Below, piece after piece: positions 18,018 through 26,416 of a stretch of 64,000 bases of DNA. The DNA is taken from assembly GCA_027078365.1 (NCBI GenBank), contig JALWYQ010000031.1, positions 1-64,000 on the forward strand, in the 5' to 3' direction. Every line of letters starts with the position of its first letter. The first letter of the stretch is position 1. Both the position numbers and the translations under genes were made by a program. The DNA comes from Phycisphaerae bacterium (lineage in GTDB: Bacteria > Planctomycetota > Phycisphaerae > Sedimentisphaerales > Sedimentisphaeraceae). Below the pieces are notes generated by a model. The model was given only the letters and a program-made list of their open reading frames with translations, was not told the origin of the DNA and did no database searches.

Positions 18018-18390
18018 ATGATTGAAAATGAACTGCAGATGAACACAGATAAATGCGGATTTTGAAAACCTTAACTTCTTTAACGCAAATGACACAATAT
18101 AACAGATCTTACCATGTAGAGCGTGAAAACAAAGTATGACACTTAAAACTCTAACAAGCTCTGAAGCCTTGCCCTTTACTTGTTTGAAAAAATGCTTAGC
18201 TAGGCTTCATGTTTTTAGGAAAAGTATCTCTTCAATGCGATGTTCTCTCTTGTGCTCAGAGAAATAATCAAACATATGTTGCACTAATATAAAAACTATT
18301 ATTGTCTTGATTGATTTGCTATGTGAGTGTAATGTGTTGTAGTTACTTATTAAGATTGCTTGAAGGTTTCCTAAATACTAGGAGCATATT
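18018..18390. other. Intergenic region with an R3 repeat trace
   Basis: A 373-bp gap. ACACAGATAAATGCGG and AAAACCTTAACTTCTTTAACG near 18040-18090 match the R3 repeat family. Nothing else coding is seen. AGGAG at 18380-18384 is the ribosome-binding site of the next gene. Confidence 0.5.
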
Positions 18391-18654
18391 ATGTGTAAGA
18401 TTGATTGGAAGATTGCACCAGATGACGCAATCGTTTGCTACTGCAAGAATGTAGACAAACAGACAATAGTATCTGCTATTAAATCGGGTGCATCTAGCAT
18501 AGACAAAATCAAACAAACAACCCACGCCTGTACTGGCAACCGCTGCAAGCAATTGCATCCAGAGGGACGTTGTTGCCATCGAGACATTGCGGCTCTCTTA
18601 GATATTCATGGCGGCATCACTGACACATCTTGCGATTGTTGTAGTGGCGAGTAA
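18391..18654 (+). CDS. BFD-like [2Fe-2S] protein with extra cysteines
   Basis: Small redox protein of 87 aa. VCYCKNVDKQTIVSAIKSG followed by a Cys47-x4-Cys52 pair matches the bacterioferritin-associated-ferredoxin (BFD) fold, in which four cysteines bind a [2Fe-2S] cluster (here probably Cys16, 18, 47 and 52). It also has Cys61-62 and a C-terminal C-D-C-C group (81-84) that the BFD fold does not need and that may bind metal. It is the first gene of a same-strand cluster with thioredoxin (30-bp gap) and CcdA, so it probably takes part in thiol or metal redox. The specific partner is unknown. Confidence 0.8.
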   Translation: MCKIDWKIAPDDAIVCYCKNVDKQTIVSAIKSGASSIDKIKQTTHACTGNRCKQLHPEGRCCHRDIAALLDIHGGITDTSCDCCSGE

Positions 18655-18684
18655 AATTATAAACTTGAAAAAGGAGTATCACCT

Positions 18685-19167
18685 ATGAATAAGATTACCA
18701 AAACCATTATCGTTCTTGCATTGATAATAGCTGTGGGCGTTGTCGTTGTAATGAAACAAAACAATAAGAAGGTAGCTTCTTCCTCAGTCGCCAAGTCAAA
18801 CACACCTTCTGTTACGGCGGTCAATACAGAGAAAGTTGTTGCAACAGAAAAAACGATTGACGATTCCAAGAATATGCCAACCCAAAAACCTCTACCAAAA
18901 TTGCTTGACCTTGGCGCAGACAAATGTGTACCATGCAAGATGATGTTTCCCGTGCTAGACGAGTTAAAAGCTGAGCATGCTGGCAAGCTTGATGTTGAGT
19001 TTATTGATGTGTGGAAAAATCCCGACGAGGCAAGAAAGTACGGAGTAAAGATTATTCCAACCCAAATATTCTATGATGCGTCCGGCAAAGAGCTATTTAG
19101 GCATGAAGGTTTCTTTTCAAAAGAAGACATTCTGGCAAAGTGGAAATCATTTGGCATAGAATTTTAA
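18685..19167 (+). CDS. Membrane-anchored thioredoxin-family protein
   Basis: 160 aa. An N-terminal membrane anchor (residues 6-23, IIVLALIIAVGVVVVM), a low-complexity linker, then a thioredoxin fold with the redox site CVPC (Cys81, Cys84), the VEFIDVWKNPDEARKYGV strand and the cis-Pro IIPTQ motif. The domain faces outside the cytoplasm. The neighbouring CcdA-like protein, 16 bp downstream, would pass electrons to it from cytoplasmic thioredoxin. AAGGAG precedes the ATG. Confidence 0.92.
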   Translation: MNKITKTIIVLALIIAVGVVVVMKQNNKKVASSSVAKSNTPSVTAVNTEKVVATEKTIDDSKNMPTQKPLPKLLDLGADKCVPCKMMFPVLDELKAEHAGKLDVEFIDVWKNPDEARKYGVKIIPTQIFYDASGKELFRHEGFFSKEDILAKWKSFGIEF

Positions 19168-19183
19168 AAGAGAGGCTTGCGAT

Positions 19184-19879
19184 ATGCAGGAGATATTCAC
19201 TCAGCTAACTCGAGCGGTAGAGGGTGCATGGTTTGTAGCTATCGCAGCATCCTTTGCGTGGGGCGTTCTGAGCATTCTGCTTAGCCCGTGCCATCTTGCG
19301 AGTATTCCTTTGATTGTTGGCTTTATTGATGACCAAGGCAGAATATCAACCAAAAGGGCGTTTACAATCTCAACCCTCTTTGCCGTAGGTATTTTAGTTA
19401 CCATTGCTGCCATCGGAATAATAACCGCTGCAGCAGGCAGGATGATTGGAGATATTGGCCAGTACAGTAACTACTTCGTAGCGATTATATTTTTTGCAGT
19501 CGGGTTAAACCTACTTGGCGTGATCCCTTCGCCATGGTCTGGGCCAGGGCAAGTCTCAATGAAACGCAGGGGAGCATTAGCGGCATTTATTCTTGGCTTA
19601 ATATTTGGAATTGCGCTAGGCCCTTGCACCTTTGCGTATATGGCGCCTATGCTTGGAGTAGCCTTCAAGCTAGCGACCAACAATATTCTCTACGCAGTAG
19701 CCTTGTTACTAGCATACGGAGTGGGGCATTGTTCTGTGATTATCTTTGCAGGCACATTTACAGAGATTGTGCAAAAATACATGAATTGGAATGACAAATC
19801 AAGCGGTACACTCATCCTAAAGAAAATTTGCGGATCGCTGGTTCTTCTAGGCGGGCTTTGGCTTATTTACACCGCATAG
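19184..19879 (+). CDS. CcdA/DsbD-type transmembrane thiol transporter
   Basis: Six-helix membrane protein of 231 aa that carries reducing equivalents across the inner membrane. The paired cysteines are in LLSPCHLASIPLIVG (Cys36) and ALGPCTFAYMAPMLG (Cys148), at the two pseudo-symmetric proline-rich helix starts of the family. Its partner is probably the anchored thioredoxin just upstream. GAGAGG precedes the ATG. No cytochrome c genes are in the window, so a general thiol or metal role is as likely as cytochrome maturation. Confidence 0.92.
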   Translation: MQEIFTQLTRAVEGAWFVAIAASFAWGVLSILLSPCHLASIPLIVGFIDDQGRISTKRAFTISTLFAVGILVTIAAIGIITAAAGRMIGDIGQYSNYFVAIIFFAVGLNLLGVIPSPWSGPGQVSMKRRGALAAFILGLIFGIALGPCTFAYMAPMLGVAFKLATNNILYAVALLLAYGVGHCSVIIFAGTFTEIVQKYMNWNDKSSGTLILKKICGSLVLLGGLWLIYTA

Positions 19880-20168
19880 TAAAACATGGGCTAGCTATGA
19901 GCTTGAATGTAGATTGCAGGTGTCCCAATTTGCGACGCTACCCATACGCGACGTTCAATTCACAAAAGAACAAAATCGGCAGGCACATCTCCAAGTTGAG
20001 GTTAGTTTTGATTTTCCTCATTACCATTAGAACATATTGCATATTTCATCTAGGATGGTATATTGGTGGTTGGTTAAGCATTGGCTTGTTTCCTAAATTC
20101 ATTTAACTACTTGTTGTGCATTTCGATGCGATAAATAAAAGGCGTTAATAATGAAAGGAGTCTCTCAG
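19880..20168. other. Intergenic region, no gene supported
   Basis: 289 bp after ccdA. A 92-codon frame overlaps the end of ccdA but has no ribosome-binding site and no recognisable motif. AAAGGAG at 20154-20160 serves the next gene. Confidence 0.5.
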
Positions 20169-21311
20169 ATGAAGGCTTTACAACGCGCATGGTTATTTAC
20201 GATTCCAGTAGTGGTAGCACTAGCATTTCTTGTTCCACAAACCTTATTTGCTGATGATGGGCTAGGTCAGCAAGTTACATTTACGCAGGTTCCCGCGGCA
20301 GTACAAGCGACTCTAAAGCGAGAGATCTCTAATGGAAATATAAATGAGATAAGAAAAAAAACTGACGACGGAAAACTAGTATATGAAGCAAGTCTAACAA
20401 TCAACGGCAAAATATACGAAGCCAAGATTGCAGAGAATGGTGTTCTGCTCGAAAAGGAACTCAAGGGTGGTAAAGAACATTATAGTATGTGGTCGTTTGA
20501 ACAGGATAAGGTTGGTTCGGTGCCTAAGGGCTACAAAATTGCTGCGACAAACGAAAAAGGAAAGCTCGCTACTTGGCAAATTGTAGAAGATAAATCACTG
20601 CCAGCTTCTACACATGTTGTTGCGATAACACAAAACGAAAATAGTGGCGAAACCTACAACCTATTGATACTAGAAAATCACATCTATGGAGACCTTGAAC
20701 TTGAAGTTTGGCTCAAAGCGGTTGACGGCAAAGAAGATCAAGGCGGTGGGGTAATCTGGAGAGCTAAAGACGAAAAGAATTATTACGTATGCCGCTGGAA
20801 TCCACTCGAAGATAATCTTCGCCTTTATTACGTTAAAGATAGCAAACGCAAGCAACTTGCATCTGTCTATATCAAGGCAGATAAAACCGCTTGGCATAAA
20901 ATTGAGATAGAACAGGATGGAGTTAGTATCGAAGTAGAATTTGACGGTAAGAAAGTTATTGATATTAAAGATTCTACTTTTACCGAACCAGGCATGGTAG
21001 GTTTGTGGGTCAAAGCGGACAGTAGAAGTAAATTCGACAATATCAAAGTCGATGGGGTTGATCTATCAGCAGTGCTAAAGGCTAAAAGCAAGAAAAGCGA
21101 TGCACAAAAGGCAAACGTGTTAGGTATGCCGTCAAAAGTATTAGATGCTGCAAATAAGGCAATCCCTGGCGGTAGTATTGTAAGCGTAGAGAAAGATACT
21201 GACGATGGTGTTGCAGTTTACGAAATAAAGAAAATTGTTGATGGCGTCGAGTATGAAATTGAAGTTACCAGCGATGGTGTGGTGAAAAAAGTAGAAAAAG
21301 ATAACGATTAG
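20169..21311 (+). CDS. Secreted protein with PepSY-like, jelly-roll, PepSY-like layout
   Basis: 380 aa with a signal peptide (AWLFTIPVVVALAFLVPQTLFA). Residues about 30-85 form a PepSY-like repeat (VPAAVQATLKREI, then YEASLTINGKIYEAKI). The middle (about 95-295) is a concanavalin-like jelly roll of the LamG/DUF1080 kind (GGGVIWRAKDEKNYYVCRWNP, split around the WRAKD core). The C-terminal 65 residues form a second PepSY-like repeat (VLDAANKAIPGGSIVSVEKD). An ATG at 20151 is in frame, but AAAGGAG lies between it and the ATG at 20169, which is therefore chosen. Function unknown; it may bind carbohydrate or inhibit a peptidase. Confidence 0.75.
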   Translation: MKALQRAWLFTIPVVVALAFLVPQTLFADDGLGQQVTFTQVPAAVQATLKREISNGNINEIRKKTDDGKLVYEASLTINGKIYEAKIAENGVLLEKELKGGKEHYSMWSFEQDKVGSVPKGYKIAATNEKGKLATWQIVEDKSLPASTHVVAITQNENSGETYNLLILENHIYGDLELEVWLKAVDGKEDQGGGVIWRAKDEKNYYVCRWNPLEDNLRLYYVKDSKRKQLASVYIKADKTAWHKIEIEQDGVSIEVEFDGKKVIDIKDSTFTEPGMVGLWVKADSRSKFDNIKVDGVDLSAVLKAKSKKSDAQKANVLGMPSKVLDAANKAIPGGSIVSVEKDTDDGVAVYEIKKIVDGVEYEIEVTSDGVVKKVEKDND

Positions 21312-21414
21312 GGATATATCAAAATTAAGAGATTGTGGCGATTTAGCCGTTATAAGTTAAAGGTAGAAATCTAATATAGAGATGAAAATTTTATAAAGAG
21401 AGGAATCTATAACG

Positions 21415-22458
21415 ATGAACAACCAAAGATATAAATTTTTTCTACTATTAACAATACTTACAGTATCAATCGTGTCTCTTAGCTCCTGCAAGACAGTGCA
21501 AAGCAGTCCAAAAACTGTTACGGTATATGTCTCTCAAGACCAGAAGTTCTCAGAGCCTATACTCAATGATTTTGAGCAAAAAACAGGCATAAAGGTAGTG
21601 GCTGTTTACGGCAGCAAGGGCGAGGAAAAAGCCAACCTAATAAACCAACTAATCGCTGAAAAGGGTGCTCCTGAGGCAGATGTGTTTTGGGCTACAGACC
21701 CAATTGGGGCAGAGATTCTGAAGCAAAAAGAAGTCTTAGAGCCTTATGCCTCAAAGAATGCAGAAACCATTCCAGATGTGTTCAAAGATAAAGAAGGTTA
21801 TTGGACAGGATTTTCTGCTAGGGCAAGGGTCTTTGTTGTAAATAAAAAGGTAAAAGACAAACCTGATAGGTTTGATGCGATTCTAGACCCTGAGTGGCGA
21901 GGCAAGGCTGTTATTGCTAATCCTCTAGTTGGTAGCTCTAGATACCATATGGCGGCTATGTTTACAATCTGGAATAAGTTGCTAGCAAGAAGAATGGTAA
22001 TAGAGATGAGACGCAATAAAGTTGTAATTGCTCCAGACGATCTTCAGAGCGTAGATTTTGTAGCGACCGGCAAATACGCCTTTGCTATCGCAGATTCTAA
22101 CAATGCCGTTAAACGTATAAGGCAGGGAATGCCGATTTCTATCGTCTATCCAGATCAGAAGAGAAATCAGGTAGGTTGCTTTGTTATTCCAAACACAGCG
22201 ATGCTCATAAAGGGTGCACATCATCCTAATGAAGCGCGAGCCTTAATCGACTATCTACTCTCAAAAGAAACACAGCAGAAGCTCTCTCTCAGTGATTATG
22301 CTGGTATTCCTTTATGTAAAGGAGCGAAAACAGCTCCCGAACTAAAACCAATCAGTGAAATCAAAGCTATGAAGCTCAATTACGCCAAAGTTGTTAAGAG
22401 AATGGCAGAAATCAAACCACTCCTAAAATCATGGGTGTTGGGTTCCAACCCTAAATAA
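21415..22458 (+). CDS. Ferric-iron-type ABC transporter substrate-binding lipoprotein
   Basis: 347 aa, extracellular solute-binding protein family 1 (FbpA/FutA-like). A lipoprotein signal ends at Cys25 (SLSSC). Family features are VTVYVSQDQKFSEPILNDFE, ADVFWATDPIGAEIL, the GKAVIANPLVGSSRYHMAAMF segment and IPISIVYPDQ-type hinge strands. Ligand tyrosines cannot be assigned safely. No permease or ATPase gene is adjacent, so the rest of the transporter must be elsewhere. GAGAGGAA precedes the ATG. A terminator follows. Confidence 0.88.
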   Translation: MNNQRYKFFLLLTILTVSIVSLSSCKTVQSSPKTVTVYVSQDQKFSEPILNDFEQKTGIKVVAVYGSKGEEKANLINQLIAEKGAPEADVFWATDPIGAEILKQKEVLEPYASKNAETIPDVFKDKEGYWTGFSARARVFVVNKKVKDKPDRFDAILDPEWRGKAVIANPLVGSSRYHMAAMFTIWNKLLARRMVIEMRRNKVVIAPDDLQSVDFVATGKYAFAIADSNNAVKRIRQGMPISIVYPDQKRNQVGCFVIPNTAMLIKGAHHPNEARALIDYLLSKETQQKLSLSDYAGIPLCKGAKTAPELKPISEIKAMKLNYAKVVKRMAEIKPLLKSWVLGSNPK

Positions 22459-22505
22459 GCATGTGAAGATATTTGCAAGCCAGACAGAGTGTTACTGGCT
22501 TGCAG

Positions 22506-22558
22506 AAGTTACCATACAACAACAGTAAACTGCAAGGTAGTATGGTAACTTTTTTTTT
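22506..22558 (+). terminator. Rho-independent terminator after the binding protein
   Basis: Stem AAGTTACCATAC/GTATGGTAACTT with a 22-nt loop and a T9 run. Confidence 0.85.
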
Positions 22559-22667
22559 GCTAGCATTGATCGCATATCCCTAGAAGATCATCTTTCCTTT
22601 TTACTTTTTAGCTATGAAAAAATACGCTTGTCCACCAAAAATGGATTTTGTAGATTCGAACTAGGTA

Positions 22668-23948
22668 TCACTCAACTATAACCGACACTCCATCAGGAAT
22701 AACCGCTATTTGGGCGTCTTTGCCGTGTTCGATGAAAGCTTGCACTAAAGCCTCGTCAAAAGTTGATGCGTGGCCAAGATGCATTGCTTTTACTATTGAA
22801 GCCTCGCAGAGATCTGTAACCAAGATAACATTGTGCTTAGTCAAAACTCTGGCTAGAATCTGATACTGCCATTGATCGGGGCGAGTTTGACTGCGTTTGA
22901 TTTTATTCACTTCATCAAGCACTAGCTGCGGTGATTTGGCTTGCGCCATCGTTTGGAAGAACGCCTCACCGCCGTGACCATCCTCACAACCTGCAATCAT
23001 TATGATAGTACCGCCCGATTTGCACATCGCCTCAGCGGCAGTCATGCCTTTTACTGCCTGATAAATATTTTGGTCTAGCGGATAACCTCCATTTGAGGTT
23101 ATAACGATATCCGCCTGACACTTGCCAATCTTCGATATGGATCTGGTAAACTCACAGCCTACGTAATGAGCCTTCTCAAAATGGCCAGCAACAGCCTTTA
23201 TGATTCTTTTGTCCTCATCCAAGACTACATTCATAATAAACGCAAGGTTGGCCTTTTTGGCAGCCCAGAGCATATCCTGATGAAGGAGATTGTTTTTTAG
23301 ATTGCCAGTTCTTGAGTTAGGATCGGAGATAAACTCTGCGCAGTGGTTAGCCAGCACGGTTTCTGAGCCAGCGATACCAGGCAGAACGCTTTTTCTACCG
23401 CCTGAAAACCCAGCAAAGAAATGTGGCTCAATAAACCCTTCAGCGATTAAGAGGTCGGCTTCGACAGCGAGTTTGTTGACAAAGCATTTTCCGCCAGATG
23501 GCAGGATGCCAAGTTCTACGAGAGAATTATCATCGAAAGCATCATGGATAACTATTCTTTCATTGTTGACGACATCCTCACCAAACTTATCAGTAAGCTC
23601 CTCTTGCGTCGTTGCGCGGTGATTGCCCGTTGCGACTAGAATGGTAATATCAATCGCAGGGTTTGCGCTTCTGATGCGATCGAGCAAAATCGGCAGGGTA
23701 ATCTTACTCGGTACTGGGCGAGTATGGTCACTAGTTATAACAACAACATTCTTTTTCCCAATAACCAAATCTTCAAGGCCCTCACTTTCGATAGGATTAT
23801 CAAGGGCGAGCTTCACTAATTCAGCTTCAGATGTAGCTGCGCAGCCCGAAGCGGAAACCTCTTGTGGCTTAAACACCCCGATTAGATTCTCATCTGGAAC
23901 AGTTATCTCCATATTGCTGCGTGAGTATGGAATTGTTATTGTGGGCAT
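22668..23948 (-). CDS. larA: LarA-family nickel-pincer racemase (lactate racemase-like)
   Basis: DUF2088/LarA protein of 426 aa that uses the nickel-pincer nucleotide to racemise or epimerise 2-hydroxyacids. The catalytic residues are all visible: His110 in ATGNHR, His176 in EPHFFAGFSGGRKSVLPG, and Lys186, which binds the cofactor. They are offset by exactly two from L. plantarum LarA (His108, His174, Lys184). TSDHTRPVP is the conserved N-terminal loop. LarB, LarC and LarE are not in the window, so the cofactor must be made elsewhere. The family has other substrates, so lactate is not certain. Confidence 0.88.
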   Translation of the reverse strand: MPTITIPYSRSNMEITVPDENLIGVFKPQEVSASGCAATSEAELVKLALDNPIESEGLEDLVIGKKNVVVITSDHTRPVPSKITLPILLDRIRSANPAIDITILVATGNHRATTQEELTDKFGEDVVNNERIVIHDAFDDNSLVELGILPSGGKCFVNKLAVEADLLIAEGFIEPHFFAGFSGGRKSVLPGIAGSETVLANHCAEFISDPNSRTGNLKNNLLHQDMLWAAKKANLAFIMNVVLDEDKRIIKAVAGHFEKAHYVGCEFTRSISKIGKCQADIVITSNGGYPLDQNIYQAVKGMTAAEAMCKSGGTIIMIAGCEDGHGGEAFFQTMAQAKSPQLVLDEVNKIKRSQTRPDQWQYQILARVLTKHNVILVTDLCEASIVKAMHLGHASTFDEALVQAFIEHGKDAQIAVIPDGVSVIVE

Positions 23949-23989
23949 ATATTTGTCCTTGTTTCGTGCAATTTAGAAACCGTATCATA

Positions 23990-24060
23990 TTAATCTCAGA
24001 TTAACACAGATTAGAACAGATTTCAAAAACCTTTTTAACTGCTTTAACGCAAGGGAACCC
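23990..24060. repeat. Dispersed repeat R3, copy
   Basis: CAGATTAACACAGATTAGAA and CTTTTTAACTGCTTTAACGC resemble stretches at 1951-1995 and 18040-18090. A following segment with AAACTCTAAC resembles 49125-49150. Confidence 0.45.
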
Positions 24061-24174
24061 TATTAGAGTTTGAAACTCTAACAGGGCAAGTGCAAACGAC
24101 GCAGAAGACGCAAAAGGAACGGAATAAAACAACTTATTTTAATTAGAAGCCCCCAAGCATTTGAGCATGAAGGG

Positions 24175-24375
24175 GTGGTTTCCTGGGAGCGCGGAGCCCC
24201 AGCTCCGCAAACCGTTCAATACAGTTTTCCCTCAACAAGCGTTTCTCAATTCCCCATGCAAATAAGAGTCTGTCGCTTGGCATAGTAGTGCATTTATCGC
24301 AGCGGTGCTGTTATTGCGGTGGCGCAAGTGAGCCCGATGTAGATTACAACGGCAACACCGTTTCCTATTTCTTCA
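24175..24375 (-). repeat. Dispersed repeat R2, inverted copy
   Basis: The complement of the R2 family seen at 38335-38575 and 38890-39130. It shares the hairpin core GCGGAGCTGGGGCTCCGC, the flank CATTGAACGGTTT-like, and the far segment TACATCGGGCTCACTTGCGC. It has a 35-bp insertion and lacks the central GTCAGTGGTTAGGTGTCAG segment of the other copies. Confidence 0.7.
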
Positions 24376-24394
24376 ATAACACAACAAAAGAAAA

Positions 24395-24480
24395 AGAAAC
24401 TCCATAGGAGTGGCATATTTGTAACCTCCCGTAGGAATACTACTTTTTAGCTCCGTTAGGTGTGGCCCCTCGTAACTTCA
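24395..24480. repeat. Dispersed hairpin repeat R1, short copy
   Basis: CTCCATAGGAGTGGCATATTTGTA-type modules (core CTCCATAGGAG) and the family edge TAGCTCCGTTAGGTGTGGC. Confidence 0.55.
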
Positions 24481-24521
24481 ACAGGAACCTTTGATATTCA
24501 TTGAAAAATGATGTTTTTTTC

Positions 24522-24625
24522 AAACAACCTTGACTTTCTACGATGATAACATAGAAAGACCCCTGAGTTTCTACGCTGATAGCATTGAAACAACCTTGAC
24601 TTTCTATTATGGAAGAGCTAAAATA
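24522..24625 (+). promoter_or_regulatory. Three tandem 33-bp promoter-like repeats before the DUF4143 ATPase
   Basis: Three units of about 33 bp. Units 1 and 3 start AACAACCTTGACTTTCTA; unit 2 is AGACCCCTGAGTTTCTA. Units 1 and 2 continue into a GATGATAACATAGAAA-like inverted half, so TTTCTA and TAGAAA form a dyad. In unit 3, TTGACT (about 24597) is followed at 17 bp by TAAAAT, a good sigma-70 promoter. The upstream units look like copies in which the -10 is replaced by TAGAAA, perhaps operators. Confidence 0.6.
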
Positions 24626-24656
24626 AGCCGATACAGTATTAAGGAGTCCTACTTTT

Positions 24657-25952
24657 ATGAAAAGAATGGCGGAAAAACAAGTCTTAGAATGGAAAGATTC
24701 AAAGCGACGTAAACCCTTGATTATTCGCGGAGCGCGTCAGGTAGGCAAAACGTGGCTAGTCGAGAACTTTCTAGCAGAACAATTTGATAGCTTCGTTAAA
24801 ATTGACCTAGAAAAACGACGCGATATCCATACCTATTTTGATGGGGATCTTGACCCGAAAACAATTCTAAATTATTTAGAATTGGAAGTGGGAAGAATCA
24901 CCCCCGGTAAGACACTGTTGTTCTTTGACGAAATCCAAGCATGTCCGCGAGCAATCATGGCGCTAAGATACTTTTATGAGTGTATGCCAGAGCTCCATGT
25001 TGTTGCAGCCGGATCTTTGCTGGAGTTTGCTTTTGGCGAAATATCCATCCCCGTAGGGCGGATCCAATATTTACACATGCACCCAATGACGTTTTATGAA
25101 TATCTTCTCGCAATGGGTAAAGAGCAGATGGCTCAGTACGCGATAAAATCTCCAGTTGATATAGCCGAGGAAATTCAAAAAAAGATTCTCAGTGAATTGC
25201 GTAGTTACTTCTTCATTGGTGGTATGCCAGAATGTGTCAAGACCTATCGTGATTCTGGCTCGATGGTCGAAACCTTTGCTGTCCAATCGGAAATTCTCGA
25301 CTCGTATCGTGATGACTTTTCAAAATATAAGCCTCGCGTTGATACGACATGTCTTAACGCTGTCTTTTTGAATACAGCCAAAAGTATTGGTGAGCAGTTA
25401 AAATATACCCGCCTCAACGATGGGCATTCTGGACAGATGAACCAAAGAGCATTTGACCTACTGGTTAAAGCAAGAGTAATTCACAAAATCCCAGCTTGCG
25501 ATCCATCCGGGTTGCCGCTTGGGGCAACAGCAAATCCAAAGAAATTCAAGGCCGTGATGCTGGATATCGGTTTACTGCAACGACTTTGCCAAGTTCCAGT
25601 AGAATTGGAATTAAAGCAGGAAAATCTTTTGGCAATGTACCGCGGTAAACTCGCAGAACAATTTGTTGCCCAAGAAATGCTAGCGAAGAGTAGTTCAGAG
25701 CTTTTCTATTGGGCAAGGAATGCGCGTAGTAGCAGCGCCGAGGTGGACTACCTCGCAGTCCGCCAAGGAGATATTTATCCTGTAGAAGTTAAATCTGGCG
25801 CAACTGGGAGCTTAAAGAGCCTACATCTTATGCTAAAAGAATACCAAAACTGCCCACAAGGGCTGGTGCTTTACAGTGGCACATACAAAGAATTACCAGA
25901 ACAGAAACTCACATTTATGCCGCTATATTGCGCAGCTACCATTAGCGATTAA
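24657..25952 (+). CDS. AAA ATPase with C-terminal DUF4143 domain
   Basis: 431 aa. An N-terminal ATPase has Walker A GARQVGKT (25-32), Walker B LLFFDEIQ (87-94) and sensor GSLLEFAF. A C-terminal DUF4143 region has a PD-(D/E)XK-like patch, AEVDYLAVRQGDIYPVEVKS (Asp, Glu and Lys visible). The family is widespread in anaerobes and is often multicopy; its cellular role is not established. TAAGGAGT lies about 10 nt before the ATG. The gene stands alone, flanked on both sides by R1/R2 repeats, which suggests it arrived as a mobile cassette. Confidence 0.9.
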   Translation: MKRMAEKQVLEWKDSKRRKPLIIRGARQVGKTWLVENFLAEQFDSFVKIDLEKRRDIHTYFDGDLDPKTILNYLELEVGRITPGKTLLFFDEIQACPRAIMALRYFYECMPELHVVAAGSLLEFAFGEISIPVGRIQYLHMHPMTFYEYLLAMGKEQMAQYAIKSPVDIAEEIQKKILSELRSYFFIGGMPECVKTYRDSGSMVETFAVQSEILDSYRDDFSKYKPRVDTTCLNAVFLNTAKSIGEQLKYTRLNDGHSGQMNQRAFDLLVKARVIHKIPACDPSGLPLGATANPKKFKAVMLDIGLLQRLCQVPVELELKQENLLAMYRGKLAEQFVAQEMLAKSSSELFYWARNARSSSAEVDYLAVRQGDIYPVEVKSGATGSLKSLHLMLKEYQNCPQGLVLYSGTYKELPEQKLTFMPLYCAATISD

Positions 25953-26024
25953 AAGCAAGACGCAGGTGCAGAAGAGATTTAAGGTGGCTATTAAGCTGGA
26001 AATTGTAAGTGGTATTTATTAACG

Positions 26025-26315
26025 CTAGAGAGTTAGAATCTTTAACCTTTAACAAAGGTATCGCTCCCATGGAGCTAGAAGAGGAGGGGGCTGTATCCTT
26101 TGGAGTTACAAAGATGCCGCCCCTTCTGGGGCTATAAATATGTAAGGCTATATTTCCTACGCGGCTTCGACGCAAATGCTCCAGAGGAGCAAACCCTTTG
26201 TAACCCCGAAGGGGATAAAACCGTCCCAGCATCTAGCCCCATAGGTGCGGCATCTTTGTAGAAAAATGTATGCAACAAACCATATTAGCTCCGTTAGGTG
26301 CGGCACCTTAATCGT
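26025..26315. repeat. Dispersed hairpin repeat R1, long copy
   Basis: Fills most of the gap after the ATPase gene. Modules such as GCCCCTTCTGGGGC, GCTCCAGAGGAGC and CCCCGAAGGGG are separated by TTTGTA spacers. The right edge is TTAGCTCCGTTAGGTGCGGC. The 290-bp block is in inverted orientation to copy 1. The remaining bases to 26416 include a trace of the R2 central segment. Confidence 0.7.
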
Positions 26316-26416
26316 TACTTTCGCGTCAAGTAACACTAGAGTTGCTAACCGCTAACCTCTGACACCTAACAACTAAAACCTCAACTTCATGCTCAAGTAA
26401 ACCAGTCCCCAATTAA

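Noticed and set aside
19828-20106. 92-codon frame overlapping the end of ccdA
   Set aside because: No ribosome-binding site and composition unlike neighbouring genes.
25942-26232. 96-codon minus-strand frame after the DUF4143 gene
   Set aside because: Mostly R1 repeat translation.
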